From NCBI GenBank assembly GCA_020846575.1, contig JADLDQ010000297.1, forward strand, positions 1 through 15,644: DNA of 15,644 nt. The letters run 5' to 3'. Under the pieces are notes generated by a model, which searched no databases, had not been told where the DNA came from, and was given only the letters and a program-made list of their open reading frames with translations. Position 1 is the stretch's first letter; each line of letters begins with the position of its first letter. Shown piece by piece: positions 6,129 through 13,198 of this stretch. Source of the DNA: Burkholderiales bacterium (GTDB lineage Bacteria; Pseudomonadota; Gammaproteobacteria; Burkholderiales; SG8-39). The position numbers were made by a program, and so were the translations under genes.

Positions 6129-7028
6129 GTGGCCCTGCCCCACTTCGATTACGTCGCGCCGCGGTCGGTGGAGGAGCTGCTCGAGTCGCTCTCGAGCTAC
6201 GGCGCGCGCGCGCGCATCCTCGCCGGCGGCACCGACCTCCTGATCCTGCTGCGCGAGCGGCTCGTGAAGGCGGAATGCCTGATCGACATCGGCCGCCTGC
6301 CGCAGTTGAAGGCAATCGTCGCCACCGATGAAGGCCTGTCGATCGGGGCGGCTGCGCGCATCCGGGATCTGCAGCGCTCCAGCCTGGTGCGCGAGCGCTA
6401 TTTCGCGCTGTACCAGGCGGCGTGCGATCTCGGGTCGAATCAGGTGCGCGATATGGCCACGGTGGGCGGCAACGCGTGCAACGGCTCGCCCGCGGCCGAC
6501 ACACCGCCCGCCCTCATCGCCCTGGGTGCGCAGGCTTGCCTGCGAAGCGCGCGCGGCCGGCGGCAGATGCCGCTGGAGGCCTTCATTCTCGGACCGCGCA
6601 GGACCGCGCTGGCCGCCGACGAGATCCTGGAAAGCCTGCACCTCCCGCAGCCCTGGCCGCGCTCGGCCAGTCGCTACGCGTGCGCCGGCCTGCGCGACGC
6701 CATGGAGATCGACATCGCCAATATCGCGGTGAACCTCGCGCTGGATCCGTCCTTGAACGTGGTTACCGAGGTGCGTATCGCCATGGGCGCCGTGGCGCCC
6801 ACGCAGATCCGCGCGCTGCGCGCCGAAGCGGTGTTGAAGGGTCACGCGCCGGATGCCGCGCGAATAGAGATGGCGGCGCTCGCCTGCTCGGCCGAATCGG
6901 CCCCCATCGACGACATGCGCGCTTCGGCCGCGTACCGCAGGCAGGTGCTCAAGCCGCTCGCCCGGCGCGCCCTCGCGCAAGCACTCGCCGCCATCCGCAA
7001 AGGAGACCCGCTTGAAGCGGCTCGTTGA
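6129..7028 (+). CDS. Molybdenum hydroxylase FAD-binding (medium) subunit
   Basis: 299 aa from a GTG start. It carries FAD between the iron-sulfur subunit and the external electron acceptor in a heterotrimeric xanthine-oxidase-family enzyme. The two diagnostic FAD motifs are LAGGTDLL (31-38) and MATVGGNACNGSPAADTPPAL (109-129), followed by a CO-dehydrogenase flavoprotein C-terminal-type domain with AMGAVAPTQIRA. In 4-hydroxybenzoyl-CoA reductase the segment after the second motif carries an insertion with four Cys for an extra [4Fe-4S] cluster. Here TVGGN runs directly into SPAADTPPALIALGA, so that cluster is absent. The gene starts 19 bp after the ligase, and its 3' end overlaps the next gene by 17 bp. 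Confidence 0.92.
   Translation: MALPHFDYVAPRSVEELLESLSSYGARARILAGGTDLLILLRERLVKAECLIDIGRLPQLKAIVATDEGLSIGAAARIRDLQRSSLVRERYFALYQAACDLGSNQVRDMATVGGNACNGSPAADTPPALIALGAQACLRSARGRRQMPLEAFILGPRRTALAADEILESLHLPQPWPRSASRYACAGLRDAMEIDIANIAVNLALDPSLNVVTEVRIAMGAVAPTQIRALRAEAVLKGHAPDAARIEMAALACSAESAPIDDMRASAAYRRQVLKPLARRALAQALAAIRKGDPLEAAR
6999..7005 (+). promoter_or_regulatory. Strong ribosome-binding site that supports a TTG start
   Basis: AAAGGAG lies 6 nt before TTG at 7012, inside the 3' end of the FAD-subunit gene. It is the best Shine-Dalgarno sequence in the operon and makes the TTG start for the iron-sulfur subunit convincing. Confidence 0.8.
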
Positions 7029-7530
7029 ACTGGACGTCAACGGCCAGCGCTACGACGTGATCGTGTCCCCGCGAGAGCTTCTGGTCGACGTGCTGCGCAA
7101 GAAGGTCGGCACCATCGGACCGAAGAAGGGATGCGGGGAGGGCCAGTGCGGTGCCTGCTCGGTGTTGCTGGACGGCGAACCGGTCGTGTCGTGCCTCACG
7201 CTGGCGATCGCCTGCCAGGGAAGGAAGATCGTGACCGTGGAGGGCCTGGCGCCGGCAGGCCGGCTCACCCCCCTGCAGCAGGCGTTCGTCGAGCACGGGG
7301 CGATCCAGTGCGGTTACTGCACGCCCGGCATGTTGATCTGCGCGCAGGCCCTGCTCGACGAGAATCCGCATCCCAGCGAGGCGCAGATCCGCGCCGCCCT
7401 GGTCGGCAACCTGTGCCGGTGCACCGGTTACGTGAAGATCGTCGAAGCCATACAGGCCGCCGCGCGCGGTCTCGAGGCGGGGCCGGTCGCGGCCGGCGCC
7501 GAACCCGCCAGCGCGCGTTCAACGCCATGA
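7012..7530 (+). CDS. Molybdenum hydroxylase [2Fe-2S] (small) subunit
   Basis: 172 aa from a TTG start. It carries two [2Fe-2S] clusters that pass electrons from the molybdenum centre to FAD. The plant-ferredoxin-type cluster is bound by CGEGQCGAC (Cys 41, 46, 49) plus Cys 61. The second, four-helix cluster domain has CGYCTPG (Cys 100, 103) and CRCTGY (Cys 135, 137). All eight ligands are present. The C-terminal 20 or so residues after the CRCTGY domain are Ala/Gly-rich and probably disordered. It overlaps the FAD-subunit gene by 17 bp and the molybdenum-subunit gene by ATGA, which indicates tight translational coupling and fixed subunit stoichiometry. Confidence 0.95.
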   Translation: MKRLVELDVNGQRYDVIVSPRELLVDVLRKKVGTIGPKKGCGEGQCGACSVLLDGEPVVSCLTLAIACQGRKIVTVEGLAPAGRLTPLQQAFVEHGAIQCGYCTPGMLICAQALLDENPHPSEAQIRAALVGNLCRCTGYVKIVEAIQAAARGLEAGPVAAGAEPASARSTP

Positions 7531-9824
7531 ACAAACCCGAAAACCGTGAATTCGCGGTCGTCGGCAAGCGCCTGCCGCGCCTGGATGCGCCGGCCAAGGC
7601 CAAGGGCGAGGCGCGCTTCACCAACGACCTGTTCCTTGCGAACATGGTCTACGCAAAGATCAAGCGCAGCCCGCTCGCGCACGCACGCATCCGCAGGATC
7701 GATTACAGCCGCGCTCTGGCGCTGCCGGGGGTGCTCGCGGTCGTCACCGGCGCCGATGCGCCCAGGCCGTTCTGCGTGATGCCGCACGTCCCGACCGAGA
7801 CCGTCATGGCGATCGACAAGGTGCGCTACGCGGGCGAGCCGGTGGCGGCGGTGGCGGCCATGGACGAGGAGACCGCGGAGGATGCACTCGAGCTCATCGA
7901 CGTGGAATACGAGGAACTGCCGGTCCTGCTGGACCCGATCGAGGCCATGCAGCGCGACGATGCGCGCATCCACGAGGCGTTCGCCCGCAACATCCACTAC
8001 GAGAGCGAGCAGAACTTCGGCGACGTGGAGGCGGCGCTGGCCGCTTCGCACCTGGTGATCGAGGATGTGTTCCGTACCTCCTACGTCACGCCGGCGTTCA
8101 TCGAACCGCATGCCGCCGTCGCGGACTACGACACGGCGCAGGAGCGTCTCACCCTGTATTGCCCGATCCAGATGCCGCATCACCTGCACCGCACGCTCGC
8201 CGAGGTCATGCAGATGCCGATGGAGAAGATCCGCGTGAGCGTGCCCGCGGTCGGCGGCGGATTCGGCGGCAAGACCGAGGCGGCCTCGTGCGACCTGTGC
8301 GCGGCGATTCTCAGCCGCAAGCTGGGCCGGCCGGTGAAGGTGCCGTACACGCGCGCGGAGACTTTCGCGCAGAACAAGGGGCGGCACCCGTGCATCATGA
8401 AGCTGCGCCTGGGCTTCGAGCGCGACGGCCGCATCACCGGCCTGGACTTCGACAACACCCTGGACGGCGGCGCGCACGCGAGCTGGGGAATCATCGTGCT
8501 GTTCTTCACGGCGGCGCTGTGCCATCTGCCGTACCGGATTGCGAACGTGCGCTTCCGGGGACGCCGGGTGTTCACCAACAAGCCGAGCTGCGGCGCCCAG
8601 CGCGGCCTGGGCGGCGTGCAGGTGCGCATGGCGCTCGAGGGCGCACTGGACCAGGCCGCCGATCGCCTGGGGATCGATCCCTTCGAACTGCGCATGCGCA
8701 ACGCGGTCGAGAGCGGCTATACCACCGCGAGCGGCGTGCACGTCCCGCACGCGGAATTCAAGCAATGCCTGCGCAACGTGGTGCGCGCCTCCGGCTACCT
8801 GGACAAGCGCGGCAAGCTCCCCTTCGGCCAGGGCATCGGCCTGGCGGCCGGTTACTACACCTCGGGCGCGCTGTTCATGCTCTATCCCACGCACAAGCCC
8901 CAGGCCACGGCGATCGTGCGCATCGACACGGAGGCAGGCATCACCCTGTTCACCGGCGCCACCGACATCGGCCAGGGCTCCACCACGGTGCTCGCGCAGA
9001 TGGTGGCCGAGGAACTGGGCGTGGCGCTCGGCGACATCAACGTGGTCGCCCAGGACACGGCGCTCGCGCCGTTCGACAACGGCACCTTCGACAGCCGCGT
9101 GACCTACGGCACCGGGCAGGCCGTGCGCAGGGCGGCCCAGGACGCGAAGCGCCAGCTCGCCGAAATCGTCGCGGCCATGCTCGGCGTGCCGGCGGAACAT
9201 CTCCACTACCGCGGCGGCGCGGTGGCCTCGCGCTTCGAACCCAGGAAGCGGGTGGAACTGCGCGATGCCGTGGCGCGCCATGTCGAGACGCGCGGATCCC
9301 TGGTCGGCGTCGGGCATTTCGCCCCGCCGCGCAGGGCCGCGCACCGGCAACCGGGCGGCATGAGCGGCCCGTCTCCGAGCTACGCCTTCGGCGCGCAGGT
9401 CGCGCAGGTCGAGGTGGACCTGGAAACCGGACGCATCCGCGTGCTCGATTACTACGCGGCGGACGATTGCGGCCAGCCGATCAACCCGATGAGCGTGGAG
9501 GGCCAGGTCGAAGGTTCCGTGATGATGGGCCTGGGTCAGGCGCTCTCCGAGGAGATGCGGCTCTCGCCCGAGGGCAGGCTGCTCAATCCCGATCTGCACG
9601 ATTACAAGATGCCCACCGCCGTGGACATGCCGCGGGTGCACTGCGTGCACGTGGACAGCTACGATCCCGACGCGCCGTTCGGCGCCAAGGAATCCGGGGA
9701 GGGCCCCATCAATCCGGTGGCGGCCGCGGTGCTCAACGCCGTGCACGATGCGATCGGGGTGCGCTTCCGGGAAGTTCCGCTCACCCCGGAGAAGGTGCTG
9801 CGCGCCCTGGGCAAGATGGGCTGA
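7527..9824 (+). CDS. Molybdenum hydroxylase catalytic (molybdopterin-binding) subunit, 4-hydroxybenzoyl-CoA-reductase-like
   Basis: 765 aa, starting at an ATGA overlap with the small-subunit gene. It binds the molybdopterin cofactor and carries out oxidative hydroxylation or a related ring reaction. Motifs in order: domain I with RLDAPAKAKGEARFTND (18-34), VGGGFGGKTE (242-251), ETFAQNKGRHP (278-288), VFTNKPSCGAQRGLGG (348-363), the cofactor loop TGATDIGQGSTT (476-487) and GAKESGEGPINP (719-730) with the putative catalytic Glu 725. The RGRHP- and TNKPxCGAxRG-type segments and GAKExGEG recall the alpha subunit of 4-hydroxybenzoyl-CoA reductase more than xanthine dehydrogenase, whose loop reads TAFRGFGGPQ. 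There is no selenocysteine codon or CO-dehydrogenase VAYRCSFR loop. Any selenium would have to be a cofactor ligand added after translation. The natural substrate is unknown; a CoA thioester is favoured by context. Confidence 0.93.
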   Translation: MNKPENREFAVVGKRLPRLDAPAKAKGEARFTNDLFLANMVYAKIKRSPLAHARIRRIDYSRALALPGVLAVVTGADAPRPFCVMPHVPTETVMAIDKVRYAGEPVAAVAAMDEETAEDALELIDVEYEELPVLLDPIEAMQRDDARIHEAFARNIHYESEQNFGDVEAALAASHLVIEDVFRTSYVTPAFIEPHAAVADYDTAQERLTLYCPIQMPHHLHRTLAEVMQMPMEKIRVSVPAVGGGFGGKTEAASCDLCAAILSRKLGRPVKVPYTRAETFAQNKGRHPCIMKLRLGFERDGRITGLDFDNTLDGGAHASWGIIVLFFTAALCHLPYRIANVRFRGRRVFTNKPSCGAQRGLGGVQVRMALEGALDQAADRLGIDPFELRMRNAVESGYTTASGVHVPHAEFKQCLRNVVRASGYLDKRGKLPFGQGIGLAAGYYTSGALFMLYPTHKPQATAIVRIDTEAGITLFTGATDIGQGSTTVLAQMVAEELGVALGDINVVAQDTALAPFDNGTFDSRVTYGTGQAVRRAAQDAKRQLAEIVAAMLGVPAEHLHYRGGAVASRFEPRKRVELRDAVARHVETRGSLVGVGHFAPPRRAAHRQPGGMSGPSPSYAFGAQVAQVEVDLETGRIRVLDYYAADDCGQPINPMSVEGQVEGSVMMGLGQALSEEMRLSPEGRLLNPDLHDYKMPTAVDMPRVHCVHVDSYDPDAPFGAKESGEGPINPVAAAVLNAVHDAIGVRFREVPLTPEKVLRALGKMG

Positions 9825-9854
9825 ACCGGACGCCCGGACCGCGGCAGCACACAA

Positions 9855-11984
9855 GTGCCGGAGTTCACCCAGGAGCAGTTCGAACATTTCACCCGGCCGC
9901 GCTCGCTCGCCGTGATCGGCGTATCCGAGCGCACCGGGCCGCAGGCGTACAACCTCGTCGAGAATCTGGACGAGGCCGGGGCGAGCTGCCGCATCTACCC
10001 CGTGAACATCCGCGCCGCCGAGATCGCCGGGCGCCGGGCCTACCGTTCGGTGATCGAGATCCCGGAGGTGGTCGAGCTCGCGGTGATCTCCACCCCGCGC
10101 GAAGCGGTTGCCGGTGCGCTCAGGCAGTGCGTGCACAAGGGCATCCGCTCCGTGGTGGTGGCCACCCAGGGCTTCGCCGATGCGGATGCCGAGGGCGTGC
10201 GCCTGCAGCGGGAACTGGACGGGATACTGGCCGGAACCGGGACACGGCTCATCGGCCCCAACACGATCGGCGTGGCCAATCTCCTGGATGGATTCCATAC
10301 TTCGTTCCAGAAGTTCGATCTGAGCGCCAACGCGACGGCATGGCTTTGCCAGTCGGGGACTTTCGTGCTTGGCGCCGCGGAGTTCTCCGGCGGACTGGGA
10401 ATCGGCATCGACATCGGCAACGGCGCGGACGTGGGGTTCGCCGATCTGCTTCCCTGGGTGGCGCGCGACCCGCGCATCAAGGTGATCAATCTGCACATCG
10501 AGGGACTGCGCCACGCAGCGCAATTCCTGGCCGCCGCGGCGCGCATCACCCCCGTCAAGCCGGTCGTGGTGTACAAGACCGGGCGCAGCGAGGCCGGCGC
10601 CCGCGCCGCCCTCTCGCACAGCGGCTCGTTGTCCGGGGAAGACCACGTATTCGATGCCGCGTTCCGGAAGGCCGGCATCCTGCGCGCCGGCAGCGTCGAG
10701 GAACTCGCCGATCTGAACAAGGCATTGCTGACCTATGACGGTATCGCGGGCCGGCGCATCGGCGTGGTCACCATCAGCGGAGGCGCGGGCATCGCGGCGG
10801 TGGATGCGCTCGGTGCTCACGGCCTGGAGGTCGCATCGCTCTCGCCGCAATCGCGCGCGCGTCTGCAGCCCCTTTTCCCGAGCTGGTTCGAAGTCGACAA
10901 CCCGGTGGATTTCTGGCCGGCCGCCATGCGCGGCGGCTACCGGGAGACCTGCGCGGCGGTGCTCGATGCGCTGCTCGCGGATCCCGGCGTCGATGCCGTT
11001 CTGTTCGTCATCGCCGCCTACCGGGCAACGGGTCTGGCCGTCATCGGCCCGGTGCTGGCGGCTGTGGCCGAGCGTGCCGCCGTGCATCGCGACAAGCCGG
11101 TGGCCTTCTGGGTCTTCGGCGCGAACCAGGACGAAGCCATCGCAGAAGCCGAGCGGCGCGGCCCGCTCGCCGGCTTCAGAAGTCCGGAACGCGCTGCGCG
11201 CGCGCTCGCGGGCCTCGACCGCTACGCGAGCGCCGCGCGCGCAGCGGCGCGAACGCCGGCGCAGATTTCAGGTGTGCAGCCCGCGACAGTTGCCTCGATT
11301 CTCGGCGGCTTCACGGCGACGGACCCGGAGGTCGCGGGTGCCGCGACGCTCGCGATGCTGGAAGCGTACGGCGTGCCGGTCGCGACCGCCCGGCTCGCAC
11401 TCGACGCGCGCGGCGCGGCGGTGCTCGGCGAGGAGATGGGATACCCGCTGGTCATGAAGATCGCGAGCCCCGACATCGTCCACAAGTCGGACGCGGGCGG
11501 CGTGATGCTGAACATCCGCGACCGCGCGCAGTTGCGGGACGCCTATGCGCAGATGCTCGCCAGAACGCGCCAGGCGCGACCGCAAGCGCGCATCGAAGGC
11601 GTTCACCTGCAGCGCTACCTGGCGAACGGGACCGAGGTGATCATCGGCGCCCGTCGCGATCCGGAATTCGGGGTCGTGCTGCTGTTCGGCCTCGGGGGGA
11701 TCTTCACCGAGGCGATCCGGGACGTGGCGTTCCGGCTGGCGCCGTTGAGCGAATCCGAGGCGCACGAGATGCTGCGCGAGATACGCGGCTGCGCGGTGCT
11801 CCAGGGCGCCAGGGGACGGCCCGCCGCGAACGAAGCCGCGCTGGTGGATTGCCTGCTGCGCGTGTCCCGGCTCATGGAGGATTTCCCCCGGATCATGGAA
11901 CTGGATGTCAACCCGCTCAGCGCCGGTGCGCAGGGCGCGATCGCACTGGACGCGCGCGCGGTTCTCGCGCCGTCATCGCGATGA
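9855..11984 (+). CDS. ADP-forming acyl-CoA synthetase (acetate-CoA ligase family), fused alpha-beta type
   Basis: 709 aa from a GTG start 30 bp after the molybdenum subunit. It interconverts acyl-CoA, ADP and phosphate with acid, ATP and CoA. The N-terminal CoA-binding domain has FTRPRSLAVIGVSE (12-25) and RLIGPNTIGVAN (131-142), a variant of the usual GPNCxG. The ligase domain has QSGTFVLG (166-173), VVYKTGRSEAGARAALSHSG with the phosphohistidine candidate H255, and VVTISGGAG. The C-terminal ATP-grasp domain has GYPLVMKIASPDIVHKSDAGGV, with a second candidate phospho-His near 543, then LLFGLGGIFTEAIRDVAFRLAPL and ELDVNPL. All domains look intact. Within this operon it could activate the substrate cheaply, or run in reverse to recover ATP from a CoA ester late in the pathway. 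The start fits the conserved N-terminus although the ribosome-binding site is poor. Confidence 0.9.
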   Translation: MPEFTQEQFEHFTRPRSLAVIGVSERTGPQAYNLVENLDEAGASCRIYPVNIRAAEIAGRRAYRSVIEIPEVVELAVISTPREAVAGALRQCVHKGIRSVVVATQGFADADAEGVRLQRELDGILAGTGTRLIGPNTIGVANLLDGFHTSFQKFDLSANATAWLCQSGTFVLGAAEFSGGLGIGIDIGNGADVGFADLLPWVARDPRIKVINLHIEGLRHAAQFLAAAARITPVKPVVVYKTGRSEAGARAALSHSGSLSGEDHVFDAAFRKAGILRAGSVEELADLNKALLTYDGIAGRRIGVVTISGGAGIAAVDALGAHGLEVASLSPQSRARLQPLFPSWFEVDNPVDFWPAAMRGGYRETCAAVLDALLADPGVDAVLFVIAAYRATGLAVIGPVLAAVAERAAVHRDKPVAFWVFGANQDEAIAEAERRGPLAGFRSPERAARALAGLDRYASAARAAARTPAQISGVQPATVASILGGFTATDPEVAGAATLAMLEAYGVPVATARLALDARGAAVLGEEMGYPLVMKIASPDIVHKSDAGGVMLNIRDRAQLRDAYAQMLARTRQARPQARIEGVHLQRYLANGTEVIIGARRDPEFGVVLLFGLGGIFTEAIRDVAFRLAPLSESEAHEMLREIRGCAVLQGARGRPAANEAALVDCLLRVSRLMEDFPRIMELDVNPLSAGAQGAIALDARAVLAPSSR

Positions 11985-12026
11985 GGCGCGCTTGCCCGAG
12001 GCGGAACCGATCGGTGAACCCGCGGC

Positions 12027-12044
12027 GTGCGGCGATCGCCGCAC
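12027..12044. promoter_or_regulatory. Perfect 18-bp palindrome just before the regulator gene
   Basis: GTGCGGCGATCGCCGCAC is self-complementary over all 18 bp with no spacer and ends 13 bp before the regulator ATG at 12058. A spacer-free palindrome suits a dimeric DNA-binding protein better than an RNA hairpin, so an autoregulatory operator is the first guess. In RNA it could still fold with a GATC loop and occlude the start, which has no Shine-Dalgarno sequence. Confidence 0.5.
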
Positions 12045-12057
12045 CCCCCCGTTAGCA

Positions 12058-12960
12058 ATGCCCAGGACCTCGGTCAAGGAACGCGACCAGCGCAGCGTGA
12101 TCGCCGTGGAGCGCGCCTGCGACCTGCTGGTGGCGATCTGTTCCAGCCGCGAGGGTCCGATGGGCGTCAAGGACCTGAGCGAGACGCTCAAGCTGAGCGC
12201 GAGCAGCGTGCACCGTATCCTCGCGGCGCTCGTCAAGCGCGGCCTGGTGGAGCAGGACCCCGATACGCGCAAGTACGCAATGGGCCGGGTGCTGCTCGAC
12301 ATGTCGCTGGATCGCCTGCACCACCTGGACCTCCCGGTCGCCGCGCTGCCGCACATGCGCCGCCTGCGCGATGCCACGCGCGAGACGGTCGCCTTGAGCG
12401 TCGTCGACGGCTGGACGCAGACGTTCGTCGCCCAGGTGGAGAGCCCGCAGGAAATACGGCAGAAGATCGAAATCGGCCGAAGACTGCCGCTGCACTCGGG
12501 CGGATCGGGCAAGGCGACGCTGGCGTTTCTTCCCGAGGCGGAGCGCGAGGCCTACCTGGCGCAGCCGAAGCTGGCGCCCGCTGCAAACGGCCCCGTCAAC
12601 CTGAAGCGCCTGCGCCTGGAACTGTCGCAAATCCGGCGCTGCGGGTATTCGCGTTCCGTCGGCGAGCGCGTGGCCGGGGCGGCTGCGGTCGCCGCGCCGA
12701 TCTTCAACCACCTCGGCCAGGTCGCGGGTTGCCTGAGCGTGAGCGGTCCCTTCTGGCGCTTCAACGAGCAGAAGTTCCCCGAGTACGGGCAGCATGCCAT
12801 GCAGTCGGCAATCGAGGTCTCCAAGGACCTTGGCGCCCCGGTAGCCCTGGTGGAGCGCAAGCCGCCTGCCGTCGCGCAGCGCAATCCGCCAGGCAAGGCG
12901 GTGCGCAAACCCCCGGCCATGGTAGAGCGCAAACGGGACGGCGCGGGCGGGCGCAGATGA
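12058..12960 (+). CDS. IclR-family transcriptional regulator
   Basis: 300 aa. The N-terminal winged helix-turn-helix domain spans about 12-78: RSVIAVERACDLL, then the recognition region VKDLSETLKLSASSVHRILAAL (37-58) and RGLVEQDP...RKYAMG. The effector domain follows, with LRDATRETVALSVVDG (104-118), GRRLPLHSGGSGKATLAFLPE (140-160), IRRCGYSRSVGER (192-204), VAAPIFNHLGQVAGCLSVSGP (211-231) and RFNEQKFPEYGQ. IclR dimers bind small aromatic or organic acids and repress or activate nearby catabolic operons. An unusual basic, proline-rich tail (265-300) follows the domain. The ATG at 12058 gives the standard N-terminus; the frame is open upstream but only into the preceding gene's end. Lying 73 bp behind the ADP-forming synthetase on the same strand, it probably controls the operon from 4304. 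Confidence 0.92.
   Translation: MPRTSVKERDQRSVIAVERACDLLVAICSSREGPMGVKDLSETLKLSASSVHRILAALVKRGLVEQDPDTRKYAMGRVLLDMSLDRLHHLDLPVAALPHMRRLRDATRETVALSVVDGWTQTFVAQVESPQEIRQKIEIGRRLPLHSGGSGKATLAFLPEAEREAYLAQPKLAPAANGPVNLKRLRLELSQIRRCGYSRSVGERVAGAAAVAAPIFNHLGQVAGCLSVSGPFWRFNEQKFPEYGQHAMQSAIEVSKDLGAPVALVERKPPAVAQRNPPGKAVRKPPAMVERKRDGAGGRR
12850..12957 (+). repeat. Imperfect repeat encoding the basic tail of the IclR regulator
   Basis: The codons for residues 265-300 spell VERKPPAVAQRNPPGK, then AVRKPPAMVERKR and DGAGGRR. The motif R-[KN]-P-P occurs three times and V-E-R-K twice. At DNA level the gtggagcgcaa/gtgcgcaaa/gtagagcgcaaa segments are related. This looks like local duplication extending the gene past the normal IclR C-terminus. 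Confidence 0.6.
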
Positions 12961-13044
12961 GCGAGGGCGAATAGAGATCCGTTCCAGATAAGCGGCGTCG
13001 TCAACAGGGTCGACCGTACCCCGCGCGCTGGCCGAGGCGAGCGC

Positions 13045-13067
13045 GCCGCGGCGCCGGCGGCCGCGGC
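13045..13067 (+). terminator. GC-rich hairpin after the IclR gene
   Basis: GCCGCGGC (13045-13052) and GCCGCGGC (13060-13067) pair perfectly as an 8-bp stem with a 7-nt loop. It lies 84 nt after the regulator stop codon. No T-tract follows, so termination would be partial or Rho-assisted, but position and strength suggest the end of the 4304-12960 transcription unit. Confidence 0.5.
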
Positions 13068-13090
13068 TTCCAGGCGCATCGCCACTTTCA

Positions 13091-13104
13091 TTGATCTGCC
13101 TCAA
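13091..13104. promoter_or_regulatory. FNR/Anr-type box upstream of the Bug gene
   Basis: TTGATCTGCCTCAA matches the FNR consensus TTGAT-N4-ATCAA at nine of ten defined positions and has the perfect core TTGA-N6-TCAA. It sits in a non-coding region 101 bp before the start codon at 13206. The site suggests oxygen-dependent (anaerobic or microaerobic) control of the binding-protein and ligase genes. No good -10 box at a class II or class I distance was found, which lowers the confidence. Confidence 0.5.
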
Positions 13105-13191
13105 ACCCGGGCCTGCGCCCGCGGCGCCAACTGGTGCGCGCGCCGCCGGCTCGAGGCGGCGACCGAGCGCGCTTTCCCGCGGTTCACACTC

Positions 13192-13198
13192 AAGGGGG
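13192..13198 (+). promoter_or_regulatory. Ribosome-binding site that decides the Bug start codon
   Basis: AAGGGGG ends 7 nt before ATG at 13206. A second ATG at 13200 is only 1 nt away from it and too close to be used efficiently. The choice gives a protein beginning MKPLATVLL, a standard signal peptide. Confidence 0.7.

Noticed and set aside
8574..8615. Cys 355 in SCGAQRG as a CO-dehydrogenase-type Se/Cu-binding cysteine
   Set aside because: In CO dehydrogenase the cysteine follows the Arg in VAYRCSFR. Here Gly follows the Arg and the Cys precedes it, as in the 4-hydroxybenzoyl-CoA-reductase-type loop.
8159..10738. An 859-codon open frame on the plus strand
   Set aside because: It is a shifted frame across the end of the molybdenum subunit and the start of the next gene, rich in Arg/Gly/Pro, and without recognisable motifs.
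7428..11087. A 1219-codon open frame on the minus strand
   Set aside because: It runs antisense to the molybdenum subunit and the ADP-forming synthetase, both of which have clear family motifs on the plus strand. The product is His/Arg/Ala-rich low-complexity protein typical of antisense frames in GC-rich DNA.
12031..12040. GCGATCGC octamer inside the palindrome as a cyanobacterial HIP1 element
   Set aside because: The gene content is proteobacterial and I noticed no dense recurrence of the octamer. It is better explained as the centre of the 18-bp palindrome.
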